A model generated the notes under the pieces. The model worked only from the letters and a program-made list of their open reading frames with translations. It was not told where the DNA came from and did not search any database. A DNA stretch of 64,000 bases. Origin: Fragilaria crotonensis. Its lineage: Eukaryota; Bacillariophyta; Fragilariophyceae; Fragilariales; Fragilariaceae. A program made the translations under genes and the position numbers. Of this stretch, positions 12,158-23,391 are shown piece by piece; the first letter of the stretch is position 1; each line of letters starts with the position of its first letter. The stretch is from NCBI GenBank assembly GCA_022925895.1, contig JAKSYS010000063.1, forward strand, positions 62,001 through 126,000, read 5' to 3'.

Positions 12158-12782
12158 CGTTACCAACCACAAATCAAAGCATGTTGCTCAAAGCTTGTAA
12201 CATGCATGCATTCGAGTACTTCCAGTACTTCAAGAGTCAAGAACAATGAACACCACATACAAAGTGTGTGACTACATGTATGCGTTATATTTATACGTTA
12301 TTGTTATTTATGTCCAGGTTGTGGATGGCAGGTGATGGGAGATCAGCTGTGGGCGGTTGGCGTTGGTCGGTGGTCGGTGGTCGGTGGTCGGTGGTCGGTG
12401 GTCGGTGGTCGGTGGTATCAAGAGGTCGCAACGCGTACGTCGTATCAATACTGTACTCGAGTAGCTACCAAGGCACAAGGCACTACATATAACCCTGCAA
12501 TATGTCTCGACCATTTTTCAAATGCCATTTTATGCAGGTAACTATTTCCATACGACGCTACACTCCCTCTGACGTCAATGACGACATAAAACCGGTTCAT
12601 TAAGCATTATGTATGGTCATACCAATCATTTCAATCAAACTCCCTCAAACGACATTTCGCTACGTAATGTAGCGGGAATCTTGTATTACCGGTTTTCAGG
12701 TTTTGAGCAGCAACACCACATCTGACACTGTGTATCTTGTACTCGAGTACAAACCGAAGGTTATGCAAATTGTCCACATGGT
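12158..12782. other. Intergenic with 7-bp minisatellite
   Basis: Upstream of the membrane sulfotransferase. At 12364-12415 about seven tandem copies of TGGTCGG occur; they produce repetitive ORFs in several frames that are not genes. No other feature is recognised. Confidence 0.75.
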
Positions 12783-13960
12783 GTGCTCATTGCAGCGCTA
12801 TTGACATCAGCTCCTGACTTTTGGGCTCAAGGAGAGCCTGACAGAGATCCATTGCATTCGTGCTACTCCATGCAGTTGAAGGCTGATCTTGTTGCCCGTG
12901 GGACGTTCGTCATAGTACTGAGCAGTGGTACGACTACGAATGTTGATGGTGCCGACAAGAACGTTGTTGAAAGAATAGTCAAGGCTGTTGGAAGGAGGCC
13001 TTTGGTCTCTGTTCATATTAACATCCTCAAGAAGAAATCAGAGGTCTTGCTTGCTGCAACCAAAGGAGGAGATGGCAGCTTTGTCCGACCACAAGGAATT
13101 GTTGACAACCCCTTGAGTCAGCCCACATACCGGAAGTCATGCAGACAACCAAGGTACGGATCGTTTTGATGGCCAAAAATGTGAATATTGCATTGAAGGC
13201 ACCAACAATGATAGGATCTTGGTCCTTTCAAAGATTCCACAGGATTGCTGCTTACCATTTCTGTCAAGCTACCAATGTTCCAAGTATCCTGACTGCTTTG
13301 CACACCGGGTTGGGAACAATAATGTTGCAGTGAAGCTGCAATTGACAGAGCTGTTGGGAAGGTACTCCTCACAACAGCAAGGTCTAGCTAGTATATGGGA
13401 AGGAGTGTGCTTGGTTATAGTTGATGGCACAAACTTGGTGTTTCATGTGCCTCCAATGTAGAAACATCTTGTGAAAAGATGACTTTGCCTCATCACACAG
13501 ATTTTGTGTGCATCATGTTGTTGAAAGCAGTCTGGTTGTCAAAGCAACTCACATTCAGAAAGAGTGCACCATAATGTGCTTTGCCATCAAGAAGGAATGG
13601 CAAGAAGCCTCTGCCGGGTTTTGGGGGAATTGGTGACAGCAGGCCAAAGATGTAGACTTCCTAAGTGTCTAAAACCGAAATCACTTTGGATCAACATTAT
13701 CATTAATGTTTTATGCAGTTTGGATGTGAGGGAACCTGGTTTTGTTGCAATAACACCAAATGATGGTGTTGACTTTGAGTTCGATGGCTTATCGGAGGAA
13801 ATGTCTATAACAATACAATACTCCCAATATGCATACACCAGCCACAGGAACCAGTGCGGAAGGATGTGATACTCTACCCTTCTGTTTGATTTGCCGCTCC
13901 AATCCCTACAAGAATGACACTGAGGATCAGGAGGTGACAAGGGGAGCAACAGTGCTGACA
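12783..13960 (+). pseudogene. Coding-like remnants of an unrecognised gene or transposon
   Basis: Plus-strand codon-like stretches run 12783-13169 and then, in another frame, 13157-13461. The second contains a cysteine-rich motif (QKCEYCIEG, then DCCLPF, YQCSKYPDC), suggestive of a zinc-binding module. A further stretch (13564-13869) contains GVDFEFDGLSEEMSI. No stretch has a convincing start codon, and the frame changes could be introns or decay. I do not recognise the family. Its position next to PiggyBac copy B suggests a mobile or captured origin, but this is inference only. Confidence 0.4.
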
Positions 13961-14164
13961 GTGATGAGGTAATAAGTCATCAGAGTGAATTTGAAGATGG
14001 CGATGGGCGTTTATACAAAGTTACACAAGTGAACTCATTCCAAATCATTGAAACATGCATTTACCCAAAGCATAACAATCCTATGTTTGGTCGGGACACG
14101 TTCGTCAATTGCATTGGTGAAGATGTTTGTTTGACATAGACTAACGGGACTACTCTTTCTCTTT

Positions 14165-15844
14165 GACAGCACCAGATGCAACTGGTTTGTCTTTGCACCG
14201 ACGAAGGTAAGGGGACTACTCTTCCATTCATCCTCCGCGCGATCAGATGTGGTTTTGAAAAGTATGCCTCACCTTTGTTGTAGTAAATAACAACAGAGCG
14301 TGAATGTTTTTGTCGTGTCGGATCTTCTTCTCTGTCGGAACCGAGACCATCATTGTCATCCGTCATCATGTGATCATCTTCGCTGCTGCTGCTTTCGTAT
14401 CCCGCCGATGGTGGAAAAACGTCAACTGTTAGATCACCAGAAAGTGCCTGACAGAACTGGCGGAATGGTAGTTGTCGAGAACGTCTCTTTTGAAAGTCTT
14501 TGAAGGACTTGCACTCCTCGCTCGTAAGATATTTCACTGTTTTAGTGAGACGATTGAACAAGTGATATACATTGTACACACAAGAAGTCATGATCAACCT
14601 CAACCAAATTGCACCCACAACACTGAGATGCAATTGTGCTGACTTACAATTCTTCTGAAATTGACTGTAAACATTGATAGGTCCTTTGGCCCTATTCCAG
14701 GTTGCCACAATCTCTGGAATAAGGTGGCAACCTGCAGGAAGCAGTTTCAATTCTCGCTCTTCAAGCACTTTGCAGGGAGCTTTCCACAAAGTGAAGATAC
14801 ATTGAACACTGCGGTGGTCAACTGCATGGGACCCTGCTTTGAATGTCATCGCAGGCACAACCCCTATCCAATGTAAATGTTTCCAACCCAATTTTGCAAT
14901 CACAGAAAGGTAGCTACTGTTCTCGTATCAAGGACCCAATGCGAACATGAACGACACAAATAATCTTCCGTGGAGATGCGACAACGTAGATGCGTGGCTT
15001 ACACCACCCGAAGCCATACCATATAGAAGTTGGCACCGGAACGATGTATCAGAGATGCTCGCGTTGAATACTTGAGGATCCTCTTCGATATTGGTACTCC
15101 CCAAACTCCCCAACAAGATCCAGCTCCTGAGTCAAGGTCACCCAGGAACACTTGGATTTCACCTCCACCAAAGTATGATTTGGATCGACCTCTGGTGTTT
15201 CCTCAATAACACCTGCTATCACATCTGGTGAAATCTCCTTGGGAGGACACAGAAGTCCAAACTCATGAAGGTTTTCAATTTTGATCCGGCAACTTGCTGA
15301 TTCAATGCATGCAACACTTTTCTGCAAAACATAGGTTTTTAATAATGAATGGTTCGTTTAAGGTCCCTTCCTGACAACCTTTTGATTTGAAGGGCACCAT
15401 AAACCATGTCTTTGTCGGCTATTGTCACCGAGTGCTCTTGCACCTCCAATGATTCTCTCTAGCAGGACTGTCTTGGTTCCTGAAACAGGTAACTTCTTGT
15501 TATGACAGATAATGCAGAGATCAGAAAGAACCATTTCCTTAAGACGTTCATGTGCATGTGTATTCAACTTCGTCAACCAACTCTTCCTCCTGATGCCCTT
15601 GCAGCAGGTAAAGTACACGCAGCAGACCCGCTGTAAAGAAGTGTGCCCCGGAGGTACTGTTGGTACCTGAACAGCAATCATTGACGTACAGCAACTAAGC
15701 ATGCCAGGCAGATTGAGGTAATCTCATCAACAAGGTGATTGCCGTGTTAAACTTCATTAACCTGTAATTTTACGGTTACTTTTGTCCTACACAAATTCCA
15801 ACTCAGATCGTCAGAGGACATAAATGAAAAATGTAGTCTGGGGT
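14165..15844 (-). mobile_element. PiggyBac-superfamily transposon, copy B, internally deleted
   Basis: Minus-strand blocks match copy A. They are a terminus CCCC at 15844 flanked by an intact TTAA (15845-15848), a subterminal leader with the same CCGGGG and GTTAAACTT landmarks, the SAP-like segment (MVLSDLCIICHNKKLPVSGT, about 15535-15470), then the block with EIVATWNRAKGPINVYSQF and the first pair of the zinc ribbon (CIWCC, near 14170). Everything between the leader and the SAP segment, including the first two catalytic blocks of copy A, is absent. The aspartate of GPID in copy A is Asn here. The ribbon stops after its first cysteine pair, so I place the 3' break near 14165. The element is non-autonomous and decayed. 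Confidence 0.78.
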
Positions 15845-16249
15845 TAAGGATATGTTGTTTTCGTTTTGGTTAGAGGTGTTTGTGTCCATTGTGAGGCGCA
15901 CGCAATGGGTCATTTCGCCCCCCCCCCCGGTTGCTCTTGTATGCATACAGTGAAACCGATTGAACGGCATCTATTTTTCGTGAACGTGACGTCGTAGGAA
16001 TCCTGCAAAACCAAAATCATCAGCCTTGTTTTTGTCGATGCTGGCACGCTCGCGAAGGCGACACCGGCCGGACCCAGAGAATACGCCTCCCAATTCAAAT
16101 GGTTTGAGCCCCTTTGCTGAATTCAAACAACCTAAATGGCAGACTTGTAAATCCTATATCCTCCAGGGATTGACGCATTGGTGCCGTTGTTGACAACAAT
16201 CACATCAGGAGGTAGCATAGTAGTAGAAGCTCACATGTCCACATTAACC

Positions 16250-16500
16250 AGAACCTCATTGGATCTGAAGCAATGGACTGCTGGCTATCCTGCCAATTGT
16301 TGTACTGTCATCAGATAGCTCAAGTGCATTTGTGGAAAGTCAATTTCCAGACCTGTTTGAGTTTGTGAAGCCTAACCTCATTGGATCTGAAGCAATGGAC
16401 TGCTGGCTGTCCTGCCAATTGTCATAGTGACATCAGATAGCTCCAGTGCATTTGTGGACAGTCAAATTCCAGGCCTGGTGTTTGAGTTTGTCAAGCCTAT
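16250..16500. repeat. Tandem direct duplication, unit about 120 bp
   Basis: The phrase CTCATTGGATCTGAAGCAAT, followed by GGACTGCTGGCT and TCAGATAGCTC, occurs twice in close succession (starting near 16255 and 16377) with few differences. Confidence 0.85.
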
Positions 16501-17093
16501 CATGTAAGGGGATCAGAAGGTTTATTTTGCTGAGAAGTACAATGCAGAGTCAGTTTGCAATGGCAGGATGGGATTATTCTTGTTTGGTAAAGAGGCAACA
16601 TGTTGGCATCAACTTTGATGGACTTTGAACTTGCTGAAATGAAACATGGGTGCAACCACCTTGTTGTTGGCAATGGTAGTGGCCCAAAGCATCATATTCT
16701 GTGTTGAGGAAGTCATATGTATCAAGGCTCAAAGCAGGACCAGCGGAGTCCAAGTAAGCAAGAATTCAGGATTGAAACCCTCCATTTTGATTGTATGGAC
16801 TCGCGAGGCAGTGGTAGCTACGACTGGGAAGGCTATGCCACACCAGGACGAAAATAGGTAGGGCATTGGATAAGTATTCTTGTAAGTGTCCCTTTCCTTT
16901 TGCTACTATTTCAGTTGATGGTGTTGATATAATCATGTTGGTGGAATCGGTTGTGCCCGCTAGTCACACCATACCTAGTTGTTGAAGCCAGCCAAATGAT
17001 GTTGCACCTTCATCAATGCCAGCTTTGTCATTGTGATGATGAGGAGGACCCTGGTATGCCACGTCTTGTTCCACTTCCGTAAACAGTCCTCCT

Positions 17094-17392
17094 GTTACTT
17101 TTTGTTGTTGGACAAACAGCAGATGCATCTCTCTAGTGGGCAACAGCAGTTTTGATGGCAAAGTCTTGGAGCTTATCATTGCTAGGCTTCAGCAACACCA
17201 CACTGCCTTCATTTGTTGGACGGATTGCCTGACAATTATTCCTAATGACTGTTACTTTTTGTTGGACAAACAGATGCATCTCTCTAGCAGGCACCAGCAG
17301 TTTTGATGGCAAAGTCTTGGAGCTTATGCATCATTGCTTGGCTTCAGCAACACCACACTGCCTTCATTTGCTGGATGGATTGCCTGACAATC
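17094..17392. repeat. Direct duplication, unit about 145 bp
   Basis: Two copies of a segment holding GTTACTTTTTGTTG, CAGATGCATCTCTCTAG, TTTTGATGGCAAAGTCTTGG and CACTGCCTTCATTTG lie end to end. Confidence 0.85.
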
Positions 17393-17984
17393 ATTAATAT
17401 CATTATGATGTGTGAGGTATAAACAATGCAGCAAGTCCTTTTTGATGCGTATTGTAAATTGTAATGCAAAAATAATTGCTGGCACTGATGAGGGACCTTC
17501 AACCGAGTTATTGTTTCATCCTACAATTGATAGTTTATGGAGACATCAATTTCCTTCATGCATTACATTCTTCAAAACAGGAACCTCTTCATAAAGCTTC
17601 ACATTGCCCTTTTATCCCCAAGTGCAAATTTTTCATGGTTGTCTTGTGTCAGTAAAGGAAATGCTGGAATGGTTGGAGCAAATCAGTTAGAAGCCGGTGG
17701 ACCTGCAACAACTACATGTGGTTTAATGAGGTTTAATGAACTGTGACCCAAATGACAGTTGTACTAACTCTTATCCTCCATCACGATGCTCATTTTTTCT
17801 AATGTTTGCGTTTGTGGTTATATATGACCACAGCAATACTCCCAATGCATCAAAAAAGACCCATGCCAATGCACCTGTTGTCAATGCAAGAAGCATCTAT
17901 CCATGGTTTCAAACCATGGATAAGTTTTAATTACTCGCGGATTCACATTCCTCATCCTTGGCGCTTCCTAGCCAAGAAGCATCT

Positions 17985-18228
17985 TTTAAACGTTTTTGGT
18001 AATTGTGGAGTCAAAGCCTTCATTTTTCCTCCTTGATTTTTGTGTGAGCATTCATACACTTTGACTCATGGGCATTGTGTGAGTTTTAACGTTTTTGGTA
18101 ATTGCGGAGAACATGTGAGTGGAGTCAAAACCCACATTTTTCCTCCTTGATTTTTGTGTGAGCATTCATACACTTTGACTCATGGGCATTGTGTGAGGAT
18201 TCATACACTTTGACTCGTGGGCATTATT
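17985..18228. repeat. Tandem repeat with AACGTTTTTGGTAATTG units
   Basis: Two full units contain AACGTTTTTGGTAATTG, TTTTTCCTCCTTGATTTTTG and CATACACTTTGACTC, followed by a third partial unit. Confidence 0.85.
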
Positions 18229-18390
18229 AGACAACAATTCAGAAGGCTAGTACATGGGTACCTACCGCAGACCGATATCCAATCCCATGGACAGTTAATG
18301 CAAGTTGCGGAGCATCTGCTTTGACAGCATTGATCGGTATCATGAATTGATGGCAAGACCGAAGATGAATCTCCTACCTTCCATTGCATG

Positions 18391-18740
18391 CTCCGATTAA
18401 AGAACCCGCGTATGTCCTCTTCTCTAGCGGATCCTTTTAATTCGTCCGGATTCATGTTTCTGTGCCATTAAAAAAGCCCACACAGAGTATAATGTAGTCT
18501 GATAAGGCAGTTGCTTTCACGAAGTCGATCTATAAAGAGAGTCTGACCGGCTCGACAAGGGGATACTCCGATTCAAGAACCCGCTTATGTCCCCTTTCTA
18601 GCGGATCCTTTTAATTCGTCCGGATTCATGTTTCTATGCCATTAAAAAAGCCCACACAGAGTACAATGTAGTCTGATAAGGCAGTTGCTTCCACGAAGTC
18701 GATCTATAAAGAGAGTCTGACCGGCTCGACAAGGGGATAT
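18391..18740. repeat. Tandem duplication, unit about 177 bp, nearly identical
   Basis: Both units contain AGCGGATCCTTTTAATTCG, CATTAAAAAAGCCCACACAG and GTCTGACCGGCTCGACAAGG and differ at only a few positions, so this duplication is recent. Confidence 0.9.
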
Positions 18741-18844
18741 TAAGTGAGCTGGCAAGCTGGCGACGCAATCTTCTGATGATGTGTCAACCCTAGTAGCATG
18801 CCCGCAGTCGTTTATTGAACGAATGCATCTTCTTCCAAATGGTT

Positions 18845-19270
18845 ACTAGCGCTCCAATTAGCGCTCCACAATTAGCGCTCCAATAAAATGGTTGGATTGC
18901 TAGCATCCAGGACGACAAATTGGCAACAGGTGAATGGTTAGCGCTCCAATAACTCTTTTTTGAACCAACCAATGACTCTTTTTTTGAACGAAGGTTTCTT
19001 CTTCCAAATGGTTAGCGCTCCAATTAGCGCTCCAATAAAATGGTTGGATTGCTGGCATCCAGGACAATAAGTGGACATCAGGTGACGCTCCAGAAATGTA
19101 AGTCGCGTAAAAATATTTCTTTCTTGCTTGGCGAAGGGTAAACCAGCGGATGAAGCGTAACAAAAATTTCCAAACGCGCTACCATAAACGTAAATGTTTG
19201 ACCCTGTCTTCATAAAGATGCGCATGCTGTTAAGTGTTTGACACTGTCTTCATAAAGATGCGCATGCCTG
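18845..19270. repeat. AGCGCT-containing repeats and a paired CTTCATAAAGATGCGCATG repeat
   Basis: TTAGCGCTCCAATnA words recur between 18850 and 19035, including two copies of AAAATGGTTGGATTGCT. At 19195-19270 a unit with CTTCATAAAGATGCGCATG is duplicated in tandem. Confidence 0.8.
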
Positions 19271-19699
19271 TAAAGTAATCCCCAACGAGCGCAAACCCCA
19301 CACAAATAAACGATTGAAGGCTTTCTAAACTAAACCTATTCACTACCTGGTACTCTTAAGCTGATGATCCATGTGCATTGATATTCTTCTTTCACAGAAT
19401 TTCTTTGTTAAAAAAAAGGAAAACGTCACCAATGTAAAGCACAACGCATTACAGTGGGTTCAACAAAAATGAAAATTGGAGTTATGAATAAGCTTGCCGA
19501 ATCTACAGTCAAAGGTCACTAAACTGCATTTCTGTGCCCAATGCACTGGACAACTTCGAAAGATTGATAACGTTTTGAGGAAGAAGCACCAAATTTTCCG
19601 AGCGTAATTTTAAGCAATGTTCCCGAAACACACAATGTAATAATTGCGCTGATAAGCACCAAGGAACCTGAATAATTTTATTGATGAAAACAATTGAGA

Positions 19700-19910
19700 A
19701 GCGGCATTTTTGCTCCTGATTTTCTGGCGTTCTTGATGTGGAAGAAGAATGTGCGACCACGCTGACGAAGTTCACAGTAGCTTGAACAAGAATCCCTGAG
19801 ATAGTCGTGAAGCAGCATTTTTGTTCCTGATTTTTTGGCGCTCAAAAGAAGAAACTGCGACCACGCTGAAGTTGTATACAGTAGCTTGAATAAGACTTCT
19901 TGAGATTATC
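19700..19910. repeat. Direct duplication, unit about 115 bp
   Basis: Two diverged copies share CATTTTTG(C/T)TCCTGATTTT, TGCGACCACGCTGA and CAGTAGCTTGAA. The divergence is clearly greater than in the 18391 duplication. Confidence 0.75.
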
Positions 19911-21289
19911 ATTGTGGATTTCGAATTGAAGCATCTTTGTGTAAAGTCTGCAATTTAAATGGCCACATGGCAGCATGACCCGTATCAGTTAAAAAGGCAA
20001 GCGTTGAACATTGAAGTGAGTGATGTGTTTTTATGCTGTCTTGTTTTTCCCAAGCAATATGGATGCTGGCTCAACAAAAATGCAATTGGAGTTTCATAGT
20101 GAAAAATGTTGAATTAACTACTATTAAGATGATTAAATCTTTTTTATTCATCTTTTGGAAAGAGACATCAAACGTAAGAACAATTCATAATTATTGTTTC
20201 ATTTTTTGCCCACAGGAGGTTGAGACATAGATTGGAGTAGCCAGCTTCGATCGATTTTGTAACAACTTCTTCAATCTTTCAAAGTAATGCATGCTTGTGC
20301 AAACTTTAAGTTCATTTGAAGAATTTTGCAATGATAGATGTTGACTGGATGTGCCACTTACGATCAATTTATCGGACCGCTTCTTTTATCTTTCTGAAAC
20401 ATGCATTTTTGGGCAAACCATGCAGTCCAACGTATTTTCTGATGTTGATAGCTTCATTCTTGATGCCTTTCCATCAGAAAAACATGATTTGTGATTTCAC
20501 GCTGATCATGCTGCTGACATGTTATCAATATTATTGCGGTTGCCCACTTTTCTTACGAAATGGACATCTTCTGTCGCTGTCATTGTTTACCCAGCAGATT
20601 TGCGCCACCCAATCTTTTTGCGTTGGTGGACTAGAATCGATGCGAGGTTCCTTTCAATTTAGTCCATTCGCCTTTTTCTTTGTGATGACCTTAAATTCCT
20701 TTCAGTTTCGACCATTCGTCGTTGTCTCTTCGATGACCTTTACAACAAGGATGTTGATGTTTCAGGTCGGTTTCGAGGAAATAGATTTAGCTTTGACCAT
20801 TGGCAAATAGATTTGCGTTGCTCCTAAATGGAATCATAGCTTGTCGACATAACTGTATGTGGACGGATGAAAACTGATGCAAGCGCCCACGGGTGCCATG
20901 ACTGTGTGCGATCATCGCGGGTGTGGCGAGCGACAGCTTGACGATGGAGAGTACAACGGTGTTGGGTTCATTTTATCAGGAAACACCTGTGCGATTATCT
21001 TCTCTTTGTGAGCTTTTCTTTATTTAGCATTTTCTTGTGACAGTTTTATTTCGTTTTATGTTTCGTTCCCAGAGAATCGTGCTGATTGATGACCCGTTAC
21101 CTACCGGTAGCTACCAGTAGATAACTCAGCATTTCTTATGTTAACTTACTTTTCCTCTGATCCCCCTATGGAATCTTTCCAATTAATCGGCTTACAAAAC
21201 GATGGGGAATTGCAAGCATATCTAAAGTATGCCGTCCGCATTGGGGACAACAAGGTCACTCATATGGTTCTTAAGTGGCGTCGAATATG

Positions 21290-22010
21290 TTGCCTCTATT
21301 CTCAGTGGCGAGTGGAACCGTACATTCCGAATTAATGAGGACAATATCGATACAGCAATGTCTTTTATGGTTGAGCGTAGTCTCCACGACGAGTGGAACT
21401 GAACATCCCGGAAAGCGGACAGCCTCCACGACGAGTGGAAATGCACATCTAGGACAGCTGACGAGGGTAGCTTAACGAAGCTCTAATGAGTGGAAACAAA
21501 GAAGTCGCAACGCCGAAGGACTAGTCTCGAGTACAGCCGCCTATGGCTTCAGAGTGGAAGGAACATACCGGACTGCTGACGAGGGTAACTTAACGAGAAG
21601 CTATGCTAAGCTATAAATATAATTAGTTAGCTCAAGAATGTCGCAACCCCAAAGGACTCCAGACGTTTAATGCTTAAGATTATTCCGGACAGCCTGACCA
21701 GTGACCAGGGTAGCGCAACGAAGCTATACTACGCTATATGTAAGTGGAACAAAACATTGACTTGGGCGCGTTTTTGCTTGGGCGCGTTTTTGGGTTCCGG
21801 ACAATTCACGAGGGCTACTTAAATTGACAAAGCCTCTGCTGAGTGGGAACCAAAAGTCACAACCCAAAGCTGACGAGTAGCTTCGCTAGGACGTAGTGGA
21901 AACAAGAAGGTCACAACCGCTTCCTAATGCTTGTTGCCTATCCTCAGCGTCGAGTGGAACTGGCTGGGCTCACTGTGTTACATTCCGGACAACTAACGAG
22001 GGTTGCCAAC
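21290..22010 (-). repeat. Degenerate tandem array resembling the 3' end of the adjacent zinc-ribbon gene
   Basis: Recurring words on the plus strand are GAGTGGAAC, ACATTCCGGACA, CTGACGAGGGTAGCTTAACG and TCGCAACCCCAAAGGACT, spaced irregularly in five or six degenerate units. In the reverse complement the unit reads like the last codons of the gene at 21944-22735, where ACCCTCGTTAGTTGTCCGGA encodes TLVSCPE and AGTTCCACTCG lies next to the stop. The final unit of the array is the gene's own coding end. One unit near 21440 still reads ATLVSCPRC in one frame. The array appears to derive from repeated duplication of that terminal segment, followed by decay. Confidence 0.65.
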
Positions 22011-22735
22011 AATTTGACTCTGACCTGACCACGACAACCGAGACATCTGACAATATGCTCATCATTAGGTACCGCTGAGCCTCCTCGGACCGTAATTCCA
22101 GGGCATAGCTCTGGAATTCGTGCGTGGGTCTGTTCGAGGAATTTGATGTTCAACTTGGGAGTCGGCAATGGTGGTTCCTCTGGTTTCGGCGTTCCAGAGG
22201 CGGAGACGAACTTCTTTAGTTCCGGTAAACGCGTTCTAGGTGTTTTGCTCCCCCCATAAAGACCTCTTTTGTCTGTTGGTTCATTTCCTTGCATCTTCCG
22301 ACGCTTCTCGTATTCAGCGATGTCAAAGCCTGTATTCTCCTTAACTCGGATGTATGCTTCATGCTGGGCCATGATGCGGTACTGCTCTAAGACTTCATGG
22401 TCATCGAAGGCCCCAAAATTGGACTGGTCGGCGTCGATTGATCCTGACCCCGCATCGAGAATGCTATCAAGTGCGGCAGCTGAATTTCCTTGTTGAAGTG
22501 CCTCTACATACCACGACGCACGCCCCTCGGTTGCTTTTTTTCTCGTAGAATAATGATGATGATCCTCGTCATCGGCAAGGGAGGAATCCTTCGGCAATCC
22601 CTGTGGTGGGCTGGAGGACCTACTGGGATTTGCACTATTAGTACCGGCACTGGCGCCTTCAGATGCACGTCCATTGGACGGAGCTCCAGCTCCGCCGCGA
22701 CGTGATGACTGTCGACGGCTCGGGGGACGGGACAT
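21944..22735 (-). CDS. Ser/Arg-rich protein with C-terminal CxxC zinc ribbon, function unknown
   Basis: The ATG at 22735 gives 263 residues; the longer reading upstream lacks an ATG. The N-terminal third is low-complexity and basic (Ser, Arg, Gly, Ala), probably disordered. The middle has a helical charged segment (DDHEVLEQYRIMAQHEAYIRV, then FDIAEYEKRRKMQ), and a Pro-rich linker follows. The last 40 residues hold two cysteine pairs, CLGC and CPEC, in a ribbon resembling LSD1/LITAF-type or other small CxxC zinc modules with the ending VSPASSTRR. No enzyme motif is visible. The 3' end of the coding region is also the last unit of the decayed array at 21290-22010. The start is supported by coding-like composition and the absence of upstream ATG codons. 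Confidence 0.7.
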   Translation of the reverse strand: MSRPPSRRQSSRRGGAGAPSNGRASEGASAGTNSANPSRSSSPPQGLPKDSSLADDEDHHHYSTRKKATEGRASWYVEALQQGNSAAALDSILDAGSGSIDADQSNFGAFDDHEVLEQYRIMAQHEAYIRVKENTGFDIAEYEKRRKMQGNEPTDKRGLYGGSKTPRTRLPELKKFVSASGTPKPEEPPLPTPKLNIKFLEQTHARIPELCPGITVRGGSAVPNDEHIVRCLGCRGQVRVKLLATLVSCPECNTVSPASSTRR

Positions 22736-23070
22736 GGTGTCTGTGTACAAGTTATCCCCTCTAGCTAGTAGAGAGCAGAATTACTGTCGTTAAGGAGGCT
22801 CGAATTATAGGACAGACAGGAAAAGGAGTTGTTTGTTCGTTCCAGTATGCATCTCAGACATACCTGGTAAATCGTACAAGTACTACATGCGTTAGACTAC
22901 TAGTACCTTTACTACTAGGTACAATGTACTTGTACAAAACTCTGAATGTGCACGTACTGTGTACGTTGTATGAATATGTCATACGCTCACTTTTGATTCT
23001 CGATTCCATCAGACGGATGAAAATCGAGGTATGCACTGTTCCTGGTTTGTACCTGGTACCGTACTACCGG
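22736..23070. other. GTAC-rich intergenic region
   Basis: Between the zinc-ribbon gene start and the LTR at 23071. It contains GTAC-rich words and GGTACC palindromes, with no ORF of note. The zinc-ribbon gene's promoter presumably lies here. Confidence 0.6.
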
Positions 23071-23391
23071 TAGACAGTCTAACGTCGGTGCAAGTGAATG
23101 CACGAGCCATCATACCAGTAACGATACGGAAACACCAGTAACGGATGTGAGGTCAGTTTCATGGTCAATGGTTGTGAAGGACGGGACTATCACAAATGCA
23201 ATTAATTGTGCAGCGGAGAAGAAAAGTACCTCAAATACAAAACATTGTTTCGAGAGATCATTCTCTCAAAATAATGCAGTGTCTAAGAACAACTTTGATT
23301 GACTTCTCTTTCCCAGCTCTAGTAGTGTCACGTCCAACACACCACAACACAGGACTGTTTAAGGCCCTATACACTGGCTGTTGAAGCTGGT
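23071..23391 (+). repeat. 5' LTR of the old copia element
   Basis: Matches 28154-28475 over its length, sharing TAGACAGTC, CACGAGCCATCATACC, TGTGAGGTCAGTTTCATGG, TGCAATTAATTGTG and ATAATGCAGTGTCTAAGAA. It contains the GTTTCGAGAGATCATTCTCT hairpin also seen at 53151. Confidence 0.85.

Larger units (their letters stand above)
15849..21289. other. Gene-poor region of local duplications
   Basis: About 5.4 kb with no convincing gene. It is a patchwork of short direct duplications (listed separately) in AT-richer DNA, with a run of 13 C near 15918. ORFs in this stretch are short or have non-ATG starts and low-complexity composition. It may be degraded transposon DNA or pericentromeric-like sequence, but nothing diagnostic is visible. 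Confidence 0.6.

Noticed and set aside
12268-12541. Repetitive ORFs with WSVVGGR or TTDHRPP units
   Set aside because: These are translations of the TGGTCGG minisatellite in different frames.
15918-15930. Run of C as a possible regulatory G-quadruplex
   Set aside because: A single uninterrupted run without neighbouring G tracts is more simply a homopolymer.
20316-20810. 164-codon hydrophobic ORF
   Set aside because: The reading begins at a TTG, the sequence contains an internal duplicated segment (SFQFSPF / SFQFRPF), and it sits in the duplication-rich region; composition looks like AT-rich noise, not a membrane protein.
21290-22010. CRISPR-like array
   Set aside because: Repeats are degenerate, irregularly spaced and lack constant-length spacers; the host is eukaryotic and the units resemble the neighbouring gene's coding end.
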